Assembly (NCBI RefSeq): GCF_008330945.1
Contig: NZ_CP043489.1
Coordinates: forward strand, 1,612,001-1,676,000
Length of the DNA stretch: 64,000 nucleotides
Reading direction: 5' to 3'
Origin: Labrys sp. KNU-23
Lineage (GTDB): Bacteria; Pseudomonadota; Alphaproteobacteria; Rhizobiales; Labraceae
Below, piece by piece: positions 7,826 through 16,847 of the stretch (the first letter of the stretch is position 1; each line of letters opens with the position of its first letter). The notes under the pieces were generated by a model, which was given only the letters and a program-made list of their open reading frames with translations, was not told the DNA's origin and did no database searches. Made by a program: the position numbers and the translations under genes.

Positions 7826-9156
7826 TGGAGCGCCTGATCGAAGCGGGGCTGATGTTCGGGAACCTCATCGAGGTCTCCTCCCCCACCATGGTGGCGCGCT
7901 ACAATGCGGCGCTGGAAAAGCTCATCGGCAAGCGCACCGCGCTGGAGGACTTCCACATCGATCTCTCCGGCTTCTCGCCGGAGATCGGCGACGAGCTCGA
8001 CGACATCCGCTACCTCAACCCCGAGGGTTGCAACCGGATGTTCATCCTGCTCAGCCTCGACCAGCTCAAGGCGCCGCTCCTCAACGCCCAGTTCTCGAGC
8101 ATGCGCTCGGTGCTGCGCAACTTCATCCAGGACAATGCCAGGGAGCTGATGGCCCTCAGCGTGCGCGAGGCCGTGATGGGTGAGCTCGTGCATTCGATGT
8201 GGCGCATCAAGAGCCCGGCCGACCTGCTGGAGCTGCGCACCGTCACCGTCGAGGCCAACACGCCGACCGATCGGCTCGGCGAAGCGGAACAGCTGTCGCG
8301 CCTGATTGAGGACTTTCGCGCCAAGGACGATCTGTGGCAGGACGACGCCTATATCGACGGCATGATCAAGCTTGCCGGACGTGTAGGCGACATCACCCGC
8401 AATCCCGTGCGTTTCCGCAAGACCGACTATAGCCAGGGCAATTTCTACACCAATTATTTCGACGGGCTCTATCTGTTCCGGGACATGTCCTACCCCGCCA
8501 TGCTCTATCGCGGCGTGGCGCCGGGTTTTCCCAAGATCGGTACGGTGGAGACCAAGAATCTCGAAAGTGCCGTGGATGTCTGGCACTTCCTGCAGCTCAA
8601 CGGCCTGATCACCTCGGTCTTCGAGGCTGCCGACCTCAACGCCAAGGCGCTGCTGCGCCAGCGGCTGGATTTCATGCTGGCCAGCGTCCTCGCCGGCAAG
8701 GATGACGCGCCGGCGGAGCTGGCCCGGCTCAACCGGCAGGACCTGCGCCGCTTCGCCATGCGTCATGCCGACGACCTGCCGCCGGAATTCGAGGCGGTGG
8801 AAGCAGCCCTGCGCGCCGCCGAGCAGGGCCTGAACCCGCGCCTGCCCGGCCCGTCGGAACCTGGCTGCTTCTATCTCTATCGTGCGGCCCAGTTGCCGGA
8901 TCGCGACCTCGTCAACCAGTTGCTCAGCGAGTTCACCCCGCTCGACATCCGCCAGCTCTTCCTGTGCAACAAGCCGGCCTTCTACAAGGCCTATCAGGGT
9001 TGGTCCGCGCGCAAGCAGGATTATGTGGTGGAGTTCCTGTCCAGGGATGAAGCACTCAGGAACGACGATGCCTGGGAGGACCTGTTCGGCGACGGCACCC
9101 CGGAGGAAGAGCCCCAGCCCCAGGCCGGACCATGGGGTGCAATCCCCAAGGGGTGA
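7822..9156 (+). CDS. DUF6638-like protein, translationally coupled to the AAA+ ATPase
   Basis: 444-aa soluble protein of unknown function. The N-terminal pattern (MERLIEAGLMFGNLIEV, RYNAALEKLIGKRT, DFHIDLSGFSPEIGDEL) matches my recollection of the DUF6638 family of alphaproteobacteria; this assignment is from memory. No catalytic motif is recognised. The middle contains an aromatic-rich stretch (YSQGNFYTNYFDGLYLFRDM), and the C-terminus is acidic and proline-rich (GDGTPEEEPQPQ). The ATGATG start overlaps the ATPase stop, so the two proteins are probably made in fixed ratio and act together. Confidence 0.85.
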   Translation: MMERLIEAGLMFGNLIEVSSPTMVARYNAALEKLIGKRTALEDFHIDLSGFSPEIGDELDDIRYLNPEGCNRMFILLSLDQLKAPLLNAQFSSMRSVLRNFIQDNARELMALSVREAVMGELVHSMWRIKSPADLLELRTVTVEANTPTDRLGEAEQLSRLIEDFRAKDDLWQDDAYIDGMIKLAGRVGDITRNPVRFRKTDYSQGNFYTNYFDGLYLFRDMSYPAMLYRGVAPGFPKIGTVETKNLESAVDVWHFLQLNGLITSVFEAADLNAKALLRQRLDFMLASVLAGKDDAPAELARLNRQDLRRFAMRHADDLPPEFEAVEAALRAAEQGLNPRLPGPSEPGCFYLYRAAQLPDRDLVNQLLSEFTPLDIRQLFLCNKPAFYKAYQGWSARKQDYVVEFLSRDEALRNDDAWEDLFGDGTPEEEPQPQAGPWGAIPKG

Positions 9157-9160
9157 GGAA

Positions 9161-9265
9161 TGGAGCGCGGACATCTTGTCCGTCTCTTGGAAACGCCCTA
9201 CCTGTCGGATAGCAAGAGGCGGACATCGCGACATACTGGCATGTCGCTGGGATGTCCGCGCTTCG
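9161..9265. repeat. Palindromic intergenic repeat, family D
   Basis: Outer arms GGAGCGCGGACATC and GATGTCCGCGCTTC face each other, with an inner hairpin GCGACAT/ATGTCGC at 9228-9247. A second member lies at 63105-63179. Its right edge abuts the ribosome-binding site of the next gene (GAGGAA, 9265-9270). Confidence 0.7.
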
Positions 9266-9275
9266 AGGAAGCTGC

Positions 9276-9962
9276 ATGCTGCGTCTGTTCAAATGGATCC
9301 TGATCGTCCTGGTGCTCACGGTGGGCTATTGCTGGCTCGACCAGGTGCTGCCACGCTATGACGTGGTGCGCATCGTCGGCACCGACACCAAGCGCCTCGA
9401 CAGCTCCGGCTTTTTCGACAGCGAAGCCCCCAATGTGCAGGCGACCAATACGCGCGACGTCCGCTTCGTCAACACCGTCTATCCCAGCGGCACCCTCAGG
9501 GTTTACCGCAACGAGGATACCGACTGGGGCTTTCCCTGGTACTATAAGTTCGACTCCGGCAACCTGATGGCGGCGGCCCAGTCCTTCCAGTCCAGCACCG
9601 AAAGCCCGAAATGGGTGGTGATCAAGAGCTATGGCTGGCGCGTCACCTATCTGACCATGTTCCCCAACGTGCTTTCGATCCGCGCCGCCAGCGCGCCGGA
9701 CGAATATGTCATTCCCTGGATGCGGATCTTCGTGTTCGGTGGCCTGGCGATCGCCCTGATCTGGCTCTATTTCCGCCTGCGTCGCTTCAAGCGAGAGCGG
9801 CTCGACCCGATGCTGACCCGTATCGAGAACCACGTCAGCGCCGCCGCCGACGCTGTCGACGACCATGCCGTCGCTGTTTCGAGCCGGGCCACGGGCTTCA
9901 TGGCCCGGATCCGGCGCTGGCTGGACAGCTGGAAGCCGAAGAACCAGCGGCGCTACAAGTAA
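9276..9962 (+). CDS. DUF1523-type membrane protein, last gene of the AAA cassette
   Basis: 228-aa inner-membrane protein. A transmembrane helix lies at residues 6-23, then an extracytoplasmic domain of about 120 residues with the motifs VVRIVGTDTKR, NTRDVRFVNT and RVYRNEDTDWGFPWYYKFDS that I associate with DUF1523. A second helix spans about 147-167, followed by a basic cytoplasmic tail with a short helical stretch (ENHVSAAADAVDDHAVAV). The start is ATG 9276, with GAGGAA five bases upstream. It would anchor or signal for the cytoplasmic cassette products at the envelope; that link is inferred from gene order. Confidence 0.85.
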   Translation: MLRLFKWILIVLVLTVGYCWLDQVLPRYDVVRIVGTDTKRLDSSGFFDSEAPNVQATNTRDVRFVNTVYPSGTLRVYRNEDTDWGFPWYYKFDSGNLMAAAQSFQSSTESPKWVVIKSYGWRVTYLTMFPNVLSIRAASAPDEYVIPWMRIFVFGGLAIALIWLYFRLRRFKRERLDPMLTRIENHVSAAADAVDDHAVAVSSRATGFMARIRRWLDSWKPKNQRRYK

Positions 9963-10007
9963 TATGCAAAGCTTCGGGGATGCCGGCGCATCCCCGGCCT
10001 GAATGCA

Positions 10008-10595
10008 TCAGGCAGCCGCTCGCGCGATACCGTCGCCCACGATCGTCAGGGTCAACGGTCCCGGCAGCATTTCACCGATCGCCTCGAAGGCGGGGTGCTC
10101 CAGCGTCACTGCCGGATCGAGCTCAATCACGCCCGTGGTCTCGCCCTGTGCGAAGCTGAGCTTGGCATTGAAGCGGCGGGCCAGCGCCTTCATGCTGGCA
10201 TTGTCGGCATGGGTGGTGACCTCGAGGCGGGTATAGCCGAGGCCGAGAGCGTGCAGCAGCAGGCGCGCGAACAGGCGCCCGCCTATGCCCTGATGCTGGC
10301 GGTGACGCTCGACGCTGAAGGCGATCTGCGCCGTCGGCTCGGACAATTCGGGCAGTTCGTGGAGCTCGGCCGCGCCGAGTACCTGTTCATCCTCGACATA
10401 GCCGATGACGGTGGCGCCGCCGCGGAAGCTACGCTCGGCATAGTCGGCGACGAAACTGGCGCTGATACCGCCATTGAAGCGGTCATGCCGGCTCTCACGG
10501 TCCAGCCGCAGCAGGTGATCGCGAAACTTCGGCAGATCGGACGGTCTCAGCTGCCGGATAATGCCCCTGGGGGCTATGGTGGTGATCTGTTTCAT
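10008..10595 (-). CDS. GNAT-family N-acetyltransferase
   Basis: 195 aa with one GNAT fold. The acetyl-CoA-binding motif A is seen as RHRQHQGIGGRLFARLLLHAL, the variant of (Q/R)xxGxG/A expected after a beta strand (AQIAFSVE). The substrate is not predictable; the N-terminal LRPSDLPKFRDHLLRLDRESRHDRFNG resembles GNAT domains annotated in many alphaproteobacteria without known targets. It stands alone between the AAA cassette and the sigma-factor unit and converges with the DUF1523 gene. Confidence 0.88.
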   Translation of the reverse strand: MKQITTIAPRGIIRQLRPSDLPKFRDHLLRLDRESRHDRFNGGISASFVADYAERSFRGGATVIGYVEDEQVLGAAELHELPELSEPTAQIAFSVERHRQHQGIGGRLFARLLLHALGLGYTRLEVTTHADNASMKALARRFNAKLSFAQGETTGVIELDPAVTLEHPAFEAIGEMLPGPLTLTIVGDGIARAAA

Positions 10596-10875
10596 TTCGC
10601 AGTCCTCGTGGCTTGCCCCGAGTCGTCACCTCCCTATGTCCGAAATATTGTGCACCGCAGCATAAATTGCAAGAAATCTCTGTCGCACTGCACACAAGGC
10701 TGCCATGCAGGGAATGATGCCTGCGGCATTTCTCTTGGGCTGTGCGGACCTCACGCGCATCCAGACCGGCCAACGATGAGCCGTGCTCATGGCGGACCGA
10801 TCTCGTCCGCCTTGCGTGATGATCGCTCCGCTCGCCGCAACGCTGATTGCCCCCGGTCGGGGTTGGGCGCAACAC

Positions 10876-11652
10876 CTAGATGTTTCCCAGAACCTGCTTG
10901 CGGATATCGTCGGCCAGCGGATGCAGCGTCTCGGCCGGCATCGATCCGACGAGGCTGTAGCCCATGCCACGGCTTGCCCAGGTCCAGCCATCGACCTTGC
11001 CTTCCGAATGGGCCGCCATCGCCCTGTCCTGGTCCACGGCCATCGGCCTGGTCAACATCACGAGGCGGCCACCACGGTCGTCGTCATACATCAGCATGAG
11101 CGCCGCTCCGTGCGGCGTGGACACCACCCGCCCTCCCATCAGCCGGTAACCCGCCTTCGACAGGTCCGGCAGGATGGGCCTGCGCCCCATCCGTTCAGCC
11201 GCCCAATCGGCAAGCTCCGTGGCCTTGTCGGCACGGAGCTCGACCGGCCTGACGGTATCCGAGGCATAGGCGCTGAAGCTCGCCGATGCCTCGCGGGCCA
11301 AGGCGCCCACCCCTTCGGAGGGTATCGATGTCATCTCGCGCAGCAGCCACCCCCCGGAACCGCCGACGGCAAGAAGCAGCACGGCGGCCGCTGCAGCCTG
11401 CCATCGTGGAACGCGCGGCCGCCGCTGCATGTCGATCATGTGGGCCAGGTTGAGCCTGGTGGGAACCGGTTCGTCGGCTATCGCCGCGAAGGCGGAACGC
11501 AGATCCGAACGCTGGCCGGCATAGGACCCGAAGCGGGTGGCAATCTCCGGATGCGCGTCGAGATAGGAGGCGATCTCCGCCCGGCGGGCCTCGTCGAGAG
11601 CGCCGTCGACATAGGCGTGGAGATCATCCTCGGAAATCGGCTTGTCAGTCAT
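10876..11652 (-). CDS. Anti-sigma factor, single-pass membrane protein
   Basis: 258 aa. The N-terminal ~80 residues form an anti-sigma (zinc-less ASD) type domain: ISEDDLHAYVDGALDEARRAEIASYLDAHPEIATRF. One transmembrane helix lies at about 105-121 (AAAAAVLLLAVGGSGGWLL), and the rest is periplasmic (GYRLMGGRVVSTPHGAALMLMYDDD). The start overlaps the stop of the sigma gene (ATGA), so the pair is translationally coupled. It should hold the neighbouring ECF sigma factor at the membrane until a periplasmic signal arrives. The sensing domain resembles those of anti-sigma factors tied to oxidative or chemical stress, but the signal is unknown. Confidence 0.88.
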   Translation of the reverse strand: MTDKPISEDDLHAYVDGALDEARRAEIASYLDAHPEIATRFGSYAGQRSDLRSAFAAIADEPVPTRLNLAHMIDMQRRPRVPRWQAAAAAVLLLAVGGSGGWLLREMTSIPSEGVGALAREASASFSAYASDTVRPVELRADKATELADWAAERMGRRPILPDLSKAGYRLMGGRVVSTPHGAALMLMYDDDRGGRLVMLTRPMAVDQDRAMAAHSEGKVDGWTWASRGMGYSLVGSMPAETLHPLADDIRKQVLGNI

Positions 11653-12176
11653 TTCACACTCCGCAGATGGCCGCCGCGCCTGGTGGCAGATCGATCAGAG
11701 TTTTCAAGAATTTGCCGCAGGCGTTCGCGGGCGCGCGAAAGCCTCGACATCACGGTTCCGATCGGGATCGCCAATATGTCGGCAACCTGGGCGTAGGAAA
11801 GGTCTTCGACGCAGACCAGCAGGAGCAGGCTGCGCTGGTCATCGGGAAGCTGCGCGAGCGCCGAGACGAGATCGGCATGAACAAGAGCGTCTTCCTGGGC
11901 CGGCCGATGGGCAAGAACGCCTTCCTCGACATCCTCGAACGGCAGATGATCGCCACGCCGGGCCTTCTGGCGCAGCCGGTTGACGGCGAGATTGTGCAGG
12001 ATGGCAAAAGCCCAGGTGCGCGGATCCTTGCCGCGCCGCTGCTGCCAATGCGCGATCACCCGCTCCAGGCAATCCTGAACCAGGTCATCGGCCGCAACCG
12101 CGTCCCTGAGCAAGGCGCGGGCATAGCGTCGCAAGGCCGGGATCATCGGCTCGACGAGTCTCTGCAAGTCGCTCAT
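11649..12176 (-). CDS. ECF RNA polymerase sigma factor
   Basis: 175 aa. Region 2: LVEPMIPALRRYARALLRDAVAADDLVQDCLERVI, with the core-binding and -10 recognition helices, and PRTWAFAILHNLAVNRLRQ. Region 4: LPDDQRSLLLLVCVEDLSYAQVADILAIPIGTVMSRLSRARERLRQ. It is paired with the downstream anti-sigma gene and sits 100 bases downstream of two exported-protein genes on the same strand, likely part of its regulon. Confidence 0.93.
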   Translation of the reverse strand: MSDLQRLVEPMIPALRRYARALLRDAVAADDLVQDCLERVIAHWQQRRGKDPRTWAFAILHNLAVNRLRQKARRGDHLPFEDVEEGVLAHRPAQEDALVHADLVSALAQLPDDQRSLLLLVCVEDLSYAQVADILAIPIGTVMSRLSRARERLRQILENSDRSATRRGGHLRSVK

Positions 12177-12276
12177 GGCTTCGGGTCGCTCATGGCTTCA
12201 GATCATTCATGACTTCGTCGCAGCTTCCGGTCGATGGCGCGCCCGCCGGGGTGGTCGAGGCGAGCGCGCCGGACAC

Positions 12277-13746
12277 TCATTGAACCTGCACCTGGACCAC
12301 GTCACCGGGTTTTCCAGCGGCAGCGGTCGCAACCACGAGAAAACGCTTCTCGTCCTTGTGCCTGGATTCGACGATCTGGCGTATCGGTCCGACCGCGTTG
12401 ACGATGGCGGAGCCGGCCGGGTTCGTGGTGAAGGCCGAGAGCGGCTGTAGCGGCCCTCCTCCATCCGGCTGGCCCGAAAGCGCAAGGACATAGGACTTCT
12501 TCGGTTCGAGGCCGCTGACGGCGGCCTGGAGGATCTGGGTCAGGCCCTGGTCGAACAAGGATACGCTGGTCGGGGCGGTCTTGTCCCCCCTTCCCCCGGG
12601 GGCGAGCTTGAGATGGGCGGCCTCGCCGGCGGCGCCGAGCGGCATCAGGTTCTGCAGGCCGTCGCCCTCGGGCACGGCATTGGGAACATAGGCGACGGCC
12701 TGGGGCGCCTGCCCGATCGGAATGGTGGCGATCACCTTGTTGGTCAAGGTGTCGATGACAGCAAACTGATCGGCATTCTCGAGGCCGACATAGACCCGGC
12801 TGCCATCGCCGGAGGGCCAGATGCCATGCGGCAGATTGCCGACCGGAATGGTCGCGACCTCCTTGAAATCATCGGTGCGGAAAACCTTCACTTCGTTCAG
12901 TCCGCCAACCGTCACATAGGCGAAGCTGCCCTTCTTGTTGACCACGAGATTGACGTGATTGGTGATCGGGCCGGTATCCAGCGTCTTGACGAGATCGAAG
13001 GGAGGCTCGGCCTTGAAGACCTGCGTCTTGCCGATGTCCTTGAGGGTGAACCACACCTGTTTTCCATCGGCCGAGGCCGCAATGTTCGGGCAGAAAGGAC
13101 TTGCCTGCGTGACGCTCCCGACGATCTTGTGATCAGCCGTGGACACGACGATCGTCTGCGGGTTGAACGAGGAGCAGACATAACCGTATTTGCCGTCCGG
13201 CGAGAAGATCTGCATGCCCGGACCACCCGGAACCTTGATCCGTAGCTTTTCCTCGAAGGTGCCGGCATCGATGACGGAGACATAGTCCTCGCCCCGTACC
13301 GTCACCCAGACTTCGCTGCCATCCGGCGTGAAGAAGGCTTCGTGCGGGGAACGTCCGACATAGGTGGTGTGCTTGACCGCATTGGTCGCGGTATCGATGA
13401 AGGTCACGGAATTGGAGCCGATGGAAACGATGGCCAGCGTTTTATGGTCGGGAGAAAAGCCCATGCCGTGGACCAGCAGCTGGCCCTTATAGAGCGGGCT
13501 GAGATTGCCCGGCTGGGGATCGCCGAGCCGGATGACGCCCAGCAGCCTGTTGTCGACGGGATCGCTGACCGAGACCGTGTTCGAGAACTGCTCTGCTGCA
13601 TAGAGGCGATCCTTGTGGCTGATCGGAATGTCGGGGCCCGACGCGGAGCCCGGCACCTGCCCGGCAGAACCGGCAACCGGCGCCAGCGCGGTACCCGCGA
13701 TAAGGCAGAAAGCGAAAAGGGCGCGGCGCATGGATGAATCCTTCAT
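12277..13746 (-). CDS. Exported YVTN-type beta-propeller protein
   Basis: 489 aa with a signal peptide (MRRALFAFCLIAGTALAPVAGSAG). The body is made of repeated propeller blades: YAAEQFSNTVSVSD, VTFIDTATNAVKHTTYVGRSPHEAFFTPDG, YVSVIDAGTFEEKL, YGYVCSSFNPQTIVV, VYVGLENADQFAVIDTLTNKVIATIPIG. Such YVTN/cytochrome-d1-like propellers are periplasmic. The last ~130 residues form a separate domain. The start overlaps the stop of the upstream DUF305 gene (ATGA at 13743-13746), so the two exported proteins are coupled. No enzyme function can be assigned. Confidence 0.88.
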   Translation of the reverse strand: MKDSSMRRALFAFCLIAGTALAPVAGSAGQVPGSASGPDIPISHKDRLYAAEQFSNTVSVSDPVDNRLLGVIRLGDPQPGNLSPLYKGQLLVHGMGFSPDHKTLAIVSIGSNSVTFIDTATNAVKHTTYVGRSPHEAFFTPDGSEVWVTVRGEDYVSVIDAGTFEEKLRIKVPGGPGMQIFSPDGKYGYVCSSFNPQTIVVSTADHKIVGSVTQASPFCPNIAASADGKQVWFTLKDIGKTQVFKAEPPFDLVKTLDTGPITNHVNLVVNKKGSFAYVTVGGLNEVKVFRTDDFKEVATIPVGNLPHGIWPSGDGSRVYVGLENADQFAVIDTLTNKVIATIPIGQAPQAVAYVPNAVPEGDGLQNLMPLGAAGEAAHLKLAPGGRGDKTAPTSVSLFDQGLTQILQAAVSGLEPKKSYVLALSGQPDGGGPLQPLSAFTTNPAGSAIVNAVGPIRQIVESRHKDEKRFLVVATAAAGKPGDVVQVQVQ

Positions 13747-14231
13747 TTGCCCGCCCCCGTCATCGACATGGCAGGAGGCGGGGGATTGTCGGCAGAGGGC
13801 GGATTGAGGGGGAGGTCGGCAGAGGGCCTGGCCTGCGTCGGAGCGGCGGCCGGCGAGGGCAACGGATCCCCCAAGGCCAGGCGCATGGCGGCGATTTCCT
13901 GCTGCTGTTCGACGATGATCTCCTGGGCGATGCGCCTGAGCTGCTCGTTGCGGCCATAGCGCAGATAGGTCTGTGCCATGTCGATCGCGCCCTGGTGATG
14001 GGGGATCATCATCTCGGTGAAATCACGATCGACATTGCCGGTCGGCCTGACCGCCATCGCGCTCATCATCTTCGACATGGCCGTATCGTTTTCCTGGAGG
14101 AACGGTGCCTCGGCGGCGGCCGGCATGGCCTCGTGTCCGGGGTGCTCGGTATCGTGGGCGGCGGCCGGCACGGAGCCGGCGGCCAGGATCCAGGCCAGCC
14201 CGACGAGGGCGGCCTTGCGCTGAACGATCAT
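13743..14231 (-). CDS. DUF305 exported protein
   Basis: 162 aa with a signal peptide (MIVQRKAALVGLAWILAAGSVPAAAH). The DUF305 signature EMMIPHHQGAIDMAQTYLRYG is present, with a His-rich start (HDTEHPGHEAM) and a proline-rich tail. DUF305 proteins are ferritin-like four-helix bundles often found near copper-handling genes; metal binding via HH is plausible but not shown here. It is the first gene of a minus-strand unit running to the beta-propeller, ECF sigma and anti-sigma genes. Confidence 0.9.
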   Translation of the reverse strand: MIVQRKAALVGLAWILAAGSVPAAAHDTEHPGHEAMPAAAEAPFLQENDTAMSKMMSAMAVRPTGNVDRDFTEMMIPHHQGAIDMAQTYLRYGRNEQLRRIAQEIIVEQQQEIAAMRLALGDPLPSPAAAPTQARPSADLPLNPPSADNPPPPAMSMTGAGK

Positions 14232-14419
14232 GTTTGGTGTCCCGTGGTGTTTCGAACGAGCTCAACTGGGTGGACAACCGGGGGCGGTGTTTATTCCATC
14301 GCGCGGGAAATTTCTGCTGTGCTGCCCCGCGCTGCCTATCGAGACCGCATATTCACCCGGATAATATTGACTCCGATGCCACCTGGGCCTATTCTACCGC
14401 TCCAACAGGATCCGGGATC

Positions 14420-15043
14420 ATGACCCATCTTGCCCTTATCGCTTTTGCCGGGCGGCAGCGCCTGGCCGAAGGCGATGCGACCACCGTTGCGCTGGCCATC
14501 CGCCAGGCCCAGGATGCGGGCGAGGCTTCGCCGGTCCAGGTGTTCGAGGATGCCACCGGCCGGCCTGTCGATCTCGACCTGCGCGGCAGCCCGGAGGACA
14601 TTCGCGCCCGCTATGCCCTGATAGAGCCGCCGCCACGCGGGCCCGGGCGCCCGAAGCTTGGCGTCGTCGCCCGCGAAATCACCTTGCTGCCGCGGCACTG
14701 GGACTGGCTTGCCTCCCAGCCGGGCGGCGCCTCGGTGGCGCTGCGCCGTTTGGTGGACGAAGCGCGCCATGCCTCCGAGGCGACGGACCGGCTGCGCGAA
14801 GCGCGCGAGGCCGCCTATCGTTTCATGAGCGCCATGGCCGGCAACGAACCGCATTACGAGGAAGCGATTCGCGCCCTGTTCGCCGGCGACGACGAAAAAT
14901 TCACCGCCATGATCGCCGATTGGCCTGACGACATCAGCAGGCATGCGCACAAGCTGGCGGAGGCGGCCTTCACGACTGAACCGAAAGGCAATGGCAACGC
15001 GCAGGAGCGCTACAAGCCCGCAATCGGGGGCCTTCGCGCCTGA
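14420..15043 (+). CDS. DUF2239 family protein
   Basis: 207 aa, soluble. The N-terminal half matches the DUF2239 pattern (ALIAFAGRQRLAEGD, VQVFEDATGRPVDLDLRGS). A segment typical of DNA-binding-like helices follows (GRPKLGVVAREITLLPRHWDWL) and then a helical C-terminus. Function is unknown; a DNA-associated role is sometimes suggested for the family from the ARKLGVVAREVTLLP-type motif. It is divergent from the DUF305 unit and followed by an A/T-rich inverted repeat at 15149-15176. Confidence 0.85.
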   Translation: MTHLALIAFAGRQRLAEGDATTVALAIRQAQDAGEASPVQVFEDATGRPVDLDLRGSPEDIRARYALIEPPPRGPGRPKLGVVAREITLLPRHWDWLASQPGGASVALRRLVDEARHASEATDRLREAREAAYRFMSAMAGNEPHYEEAIRALFAGDDEKFTAMIADWPDDISRHAHKLAEAAFTTEPKGNGNAQERYKPAIGGLRA

Positions 15044-15716
15044 AACAGGCCAAGATCGGGCTCCTGCCGCCTCCCGCGACAAACCTGTCGAGCGCCCCTA
15101 GCGTAACTCCTTTGCCGGCCACGCGAATTTTCACTTTTTGCAGCGCAGAAAAATTTCGGCCCGGACGAAAATTTTTCTTGCATATGACGCCCATTCTTCC
15201 TATTTCCCGCCTTGCCCAATTTCGCACGTGCCTGTGGCCGCGTGTCGGTCGGTGGACATCCAGACAAGAGGCTGGACGGTCGCCAGGGATGCACAGGGAT
15301 CGCGGCAGTGATCCCCTGAGATGACAAGGTGCCCGCTGGGTATCGACGTCATCTAGTCCCGAACAACGATCGGCAGCCGGAGGCGACCGGTGAACCCCGT
15401 ACTCCGCGGGGGACGCAGCTTGAAGCAACGACGAAGCGGGCTTTTTTGGTCTCGGCTGGTTTCCATATCCAGCGACTGAAGAGGCTTGTTTCTCTTTGCC
15501 AGGCGTGCGGACCGGGTATCCCGATCCAATCCAAGGCATTTTCCAACCATGCGGCGGCCTGTTCCGTTGCGTGGCGATTTGCATCCCGTCGCGGCGAGGC
15601 ATCCGGCCTTTCCGGCGGTGGGCGGCGCATCAGCATCGATCGTCCGCGGCTCCACCCCGCGGCGGCCGCGGCGACGCACCGATCCTTGAGACTTTTGGAT
15701 TCTGGGGAGACCCGCC
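15044..15716 (+). promoter_or_regulatory. 673-base gene-free leader upstream of ornithine decarboxylase
   Basis: No supported gene. At 15149-15176 AAAAATTTCG, seven bases, CGAAAATTTTT forms a hairpin followed by T-rich sequence and may end the DUF2239 transcript. At 15394-15410 CCCCG/CGGGG forms a small hairpin in the long leader before the decarboxylase. Alphaproteobacterial ornithine decarboxylase genes can carry the structured speF leader RNA; the position fits but I cannot confirm its fold by eye. Confidence 0.35.
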
Positions 15717-16847
15717 ATGACCGACCGCATCCTCGACTACCTCCGACGCACCCCTGCCGACGGCCCTCGGCTCGTCGTCGACATCGACGTGGTGGAGCGG
15801 AATTATCGGGCGTTCGCGCATGCGCTGCCGGACACCCGCGTCTTCTACGCCGTCAAGGCCAACCCGGCTCCCGAGATCCTCAACCTGCTGGCCGGCCTCG
15901 GCTCCAGCTTCGACTGCGCCTCCGTCGTCGAGATCGAGCAGGCCCTCGCCACCGGCGCTGGTGCCGATCGCGTCTCCTTCGGCAACACCATCAAGAAGGA
16001 GCGTGACATCGCCCGCGCCTTCCAGCTCGGTGTGCGCCTGTTCGCCGTCGACTGCGTTGCCGAGGTCGAGAAGATCGCCCGCGTCGCCCCCGGCTCGCGC
16101 GTGTTCTGCCGCATCCTGTGCGACGGTGCCGGCGCCGAATGGCCGCTGTCGAAGAAGTTCGGCTGCGCCCCGTCCATGGCACCCGACGTGCTCGAGCATG
16201 CCCAGATCCTCGGCCTCACCGCCTATGGCGTGTCGTTCCATGTCGGCTCGCAGCAGGGCAATGTGCAGGCCTGGGACAGCGCCCTGGCGACGGCTGCCGG
16301 TATCTTCCGCGAGATGGCCGAGCGCGGCATCACGCTGTCGATGGTCAACATGGGCGGCGGCTTCCCGGCCAAGTATCTGCGCGCCATGCCCGGCGTTCCC
16401 GCCTATGGCGACGCGATCTTCAACTCGCTGCGCACCCATTTCGGCAACCAGTTGCCCGAGACCATCATCGAGCCGGGCCGCGGCATGGTCGGCGATGCCG
16501 GCATGATCGAGGCCGAGGTGGTGCTGGTGTCCAAGAAGGCCGAAACGGACGAGATCCGCTGGGTCTATCTCGATATCGGCAAATTCCATGGCCTCGCCGA
16601 GACCATGGACGAGGCCATCCGCTACCCGATCCGCACCAACAGGGACGGCGACGCCAAGGCGCCCTGCGTCCTGGCCGGACCGACCTGCGACAGCGTCGAC
16701 GTGCTCTACGAGAAGACCCCCTATGATCTTCCCGTGAGCCTGTCGATCGGCGACAAGGTGCTGATCGAGGCCTGCGGGGCCTACACCACCACCTATTCCA
16801 CCATCGGCTTCAACGGCTTCCCGCCGCTGGCGTCCGTGGTGATCTGA
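15717..16847 (+). CDS. Ornithine/lysine decarboxylase, PLP fold III
   Basis: Decarboxylates ornithine (possibly lysine) to putrescine (cadaverine) in the cytoplasm. The 376-aa length and eukaryote-like alanine-racemase fold identify the type III group. Key residues: the PLP lysine in FYAVKANP (Lys47), the phosphate-binding loop MGGGFP, EPGRGMVG, and the active-site Cys region GPTCDSVDVLYE. It is followed by a GNAT gene and homospermidine synthase on the same strand, so its putrescine likely feeds homospermidine. Confidence 0.93.
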   Translation: MTDRILDYLRRTPADGPRLVVDIDVVERNYRAFAHALPDTRVFYAVKANPAPEILNLLAGLGSSFDCASVVEIEQALATGAGADRVSFGNTIKKERDIARAFQLGVRLFAVDCVAEVEKIARVAPGSRVFCRILCDGAGAEWPLSKKFGCAPSMAPDVLEHAQILGLTAYGVSFHVGSQQGNVQAWDSALATAAGIFREMAERGITLSMVNMGGGFPAKYLRAMPGVPAYGDAIFNSLRTHFGNQLPETIIEPGRGMVGDAGMIEAEVVLVSKKAETDEIRWVYLDIGKFHGLAETMDEAIRYPIRTNRDGDAKAPCVLAGPTCDSVDVLYEKTPYDLPVSLSIGDKVLIEACGAYTTTYSTIGFNGFPPLASVVI

